Assembly: GCF_047302465.1 (NCBI RefSeq)
Contig: NZ_CP178621.1
Span: 1,798,001 to 1,862,000 of the forward strand
Reading direction: 5' to 3'
DNA length: 64,000 nt
DNA from: JACMRP01 sp047302465
GTDB lineage: Bacteria; Bdellovibrionota; Bdellovibrionia; Bdellovibrionales; Bdellovibrionaceae
The notes under the pieces were generated by a model. It did no database searches, was not told the DNA's origin, and saw nothing but the letters and a program-made list of their open reading frames with translations. Position numbers and translations under genes: made by a program. Shown here piece by piece: positions 62,404 through 64,000 of this stretch (the first letter of the stretch is position 1; each line of letters opens with the position of its first letter).

Positions 62404-63708
62404 ATGAATTTTTTCTGGTTTCGAAGAGATTTGAGAATAGACGACAACGCAGGGCTGTATCACGCTTTGCGTGAAGGTGGCTCTGTGTTGCCAGTCTTCA
62501 TTTTTGATACAGATATCCTGGATAAACTCGAAGACAAAGACGACCGACGAGTTCAATTTATTTACGAGACATTAACAGAGTTAAAATCGGAGCTTCGAAG
62601 GTTGGGCACGGACCTTTTGGTTTTTCATGGACGCCCATTGGAAGTTTGGAAAAAGCTTTTGGCAACGCATTCGCCCCAAGGTGTTTACACCAATCATGAC
62701 TATGAGCCCTATGCTATCAAGCGGGATGCGGCAGTTGAGAAGCTTTGTAAATCTCTGGGGGTCGGTTTTCACTCTTACAAAGATCAGGTGATTTTTGAAA
62801 AGGACGAAATCGTCACAGAAGCTCGTAAGCCTTACACGGTCTATACTCCCTATAAGAAAAAATGGCAGGCGGGGCTTTCGGATTTTTATCTTCAGTCTTA
62901 TCCGAACTCGCGCTACTTCAAGAATTTCGCAAAGGTGAAAAAGCAAGAGACCATGCCTTCTTTGCAGAAAATCGGGTTTAAACATACGGACTTTGATTTT
63001 CCACCGCTTAAACTTGAGGCAAAGTTACTAAAGAACTATGACAAGACTCGCGATTTTCCTGCGCTAGAAAAAGGCACTAGTCATTTGGGCATTCACTTGC
63101 GCTTTGGCACTGTCAGTATTCGAGAACTTGCTCGCGAGGCCGTGAAGTTTTCTCCGGTGTGGTTGAGCGAGTTGGCATGGAGAGAGTTCTTCATGCAGAT
63201 TCTGTATCACTTCCCAAAAGTAGAAAAACAAAGTTTTCGTCCCGAGTACGAGAATGTTTCATGGCGTAACAGTAAAGCTGATTTTGAGCGCTGGTGTGAA
63301 GGTATGACGGGCTATCCTTTGGTGGATGCGGGAATGCGTGAACTTAATGAGACAGGTTACATGCACAATCGTGTCCGTATGGTGACGGCGAGTTTCTTAA
63401 CCAAACACTTACTGCTCCATTGGTACGATGGAGAGCGCTATTTTGCTCGTAAGCTTCTCGATTTTGAACTTGCGTCCAACAATGGCAACTGGCAGTGGTC
63501 CGCAGGGACAGGATGTGATGCTGCTCCATATTTCCGAATCTTCAATCCTCAAACGCAGCTCGAGAGATTTGATAAAAAAGGAGACTATATTCGGAAATGG
63601 ATTCCAGAACTAGGGACTTCCCGGTATCCTAAACCTATCGTAGACCATGTCTTTGCGAGGCAGAGGGCACTGAAGGCCTTTCAATCTGCTTTAAAGCCTA
63701 TGGAGTAG
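62404..63708 (+). CDS. phrB: Deoxyribodipyrimidine photolyase (class I CPD)
   Basis: 434 residues. N-terminal antenna-binding domain (FFWFRRDLRIDDNAGL, FIFDTDIL), then the FAD/DNA domain with LRFGTVSIRELA, LAWREFFMQILYHFP, RWCEGMTGYPLVDAGMRELNETGYMHNRVRMVTASFLTKHLLLHW, and FELASNNGNWQWSAGTGCDAAPYFRIFNPQTQ. Repairs UV cyclobutane dimers using light. The Trp-rich NWQW and the flavin site are intact. It ends eight bases before the next gene. Confidence 0.95.
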   Translation: MNFFWFRRDLRIDDNAGLYHALREGGSVLPVFIFDTDILDKLEDKDDRRVQFIYETLTELKSELRRLGTDLLVFHGRPLEVWKKLLATHSPQGVYTNHDYEPYAIKRDAAVEKLCKSLGVGFHSYKDQVIFEKDEIVTEARKPYTVYTPYKKKWQAGLSDFYLQSYPNSRYFKNFAKVKKQETMPSLQKIGFKHTDFDFPPLKLEAKLLKNYDKTRDFPALEKGTSHLGIHLRFGTVSIRELAREAVKFSPVWLSELAWREFFMQILYHFPKVEKQSFRPEYENVSWRNSKADFERWCEGMTGYPLVDAGMRELNETGYMHNRVRMVTASFLTKHLLLHWYDGERYFARKLLDFELASNNGNWQWSAGTGCDAAPYFRIFNPQTQLERFDKKGDYIRKWIPELGTSRYPKPIVDHVFARQRALKAFQSALKPME

Positions 63709-63716
63709 GGGGCTTT

Positions 63717-64000
63717 ATGAAAGTACTTATCACCGGAGCCACGGGACTTATTGGAAGAGAGTTAGGAAAAGCTCTTGTCCAAAGAGGTAATGAAGTCTTT
63801 GTGATCAGTCGTGATGCGGAAAAAGCGCAAGTGCAGTTGCCATTTCCCTGCAAAATTATTCAAGGCAATTTGAGTGAGGGCCCCATCAAAAACACATCAA
63901 GTCTTCGCTTGGTGGATGTTGTTGTTAATCTCGCAGGCGAGAGTATTGGCAAAGGGCGATGGAACGAAAGCAAAAAACGCCGCATTTACGAGTCCCGAGT
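63717..64000 (+). CDS. TIGR01777-type NAD-dependent epimerase (YfcH-like), truncated by window
   Basis: First 94 codons only. MKVLITGATGLIGRELGKAL is the Rossmann GxxGxxG start, then VVVNLAGESIGKGRWNESKK, the TIGR01777 subgroup signature. SDR-type oxidoreductase of unknown substrate, commonly next to photolyase genes. GGAGTAGGGGG is before the ATG at 63717. Confidence 0.9.
   Translation, partial: MKVLITGATGLIGRELGKALVQRGNEVFVISRDAEKAQVQLPFPCKIIQGNLSEGPIKNTSSLRLVDVVVNLAGESIGKGRWNESKKRRIYESR

Noticed and set aside
1..64000. CRISPR array, insertion sequence, integrase or prophage
   Set aside because: No regularly spaced repeats, transposase or integrase motifs, or phage structural genes were seen on either strand.

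Overview
The window looks like chromosomal DNA of a Bdellovibrio-type predatory bacterium (Bdellovibrionota). This is inferred from the mix of an ordinary Gram-negative housekeeping core (queA-tgt-yajC-secD-secF-recJ-queC) with many exported lipoproteins, secreted papain-like and trypsin-like proteases, Cys-rich exported orphans and a DUF222/HNH-style endonuclease. Base composition is moderate (by eye mid-40s % G+C). I see no rRNA, CRISPR array, transposase, integrase or phage genes. One tRNA (Leu, anticodon GAG) is present.

Layout. 1-2.9 kb: a Tat-exported PhoD-like phosphatase, then divergent arsM (arsenite methyltransferase) and arsC (arsenate reductase). 3-8.9 kb: an exported orphan, an RND-like exporter coupled to a membrane metallophosphoesterase, and a flavoprotein. 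8.8-13.4 kb: a tightly coupled minus-strand operon. Its first three genes are the recognisable arsenosugar set (AhpD-like protein, radical SAM ArsS, associated glycosyltransferase). They are followed, with translational coupling between several genes, by two unrecognised proteins and a YbhN-type membrane protein. Together with arsM/arsC this is a near-complete route from arsenate to an arsenosugar precursor, possibly ending in a lipid or surface product. 13.5-20.4 kb: PEBP protein, an outer-membrane/lipoprotein pair, peroxiredoxin, a DHFR-like reductase, and a short threonyl-tRNA synthetase paralogue without editing domains, whose leader looks like an attenuator. 20.8-26.7 kb: lipoprotein, HAD hydrolase, a phosphatase-like protein with a broken active site, and a sigma-54 activator sitting next to a lipoprotein gene with a textbook -24/-12 promoter and a perfect palindrome.

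26.8-43.4 kb is the accessory stretch: a run of small exported proteins, two papain-family peptidases, a 3D-domain wall protein, a P-loop kinase-like protein, an HNH endonuclease, a MazG-like protein, a GNAT acetyltransferase, a chymotrypsin-fold protease with an altered oxyanion loop, and a solute-binding protein. 43.4-52.3 kb is the housekeeping block: tRNA-Leu, queuosine biosynthesis (queA, tgt, queC and a DUF366 protein), the Sec accessory complex YajC-SecD-SecF and RecJ. 52.3-64 kb: DUF486, Na/Pi symporter-like and YoaK membrane proteins, MutT-like Nudix, DCC-family protein, LonN-domain protein, a DJ-1-like protein lacking its cysteine, haem A synthase CtaA, a hybrid histidine kinase with a degenerate ATP lid, an ABC1 kinase, a DNA photolyase and the start of a TIGR01777-type epimerase cut by the window edge.

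Function calls rest on motifs read in the translated sequence; no database search was run. Where the longest reading frame starts upstream of a good ribosome-binding site I moved the start and say so.
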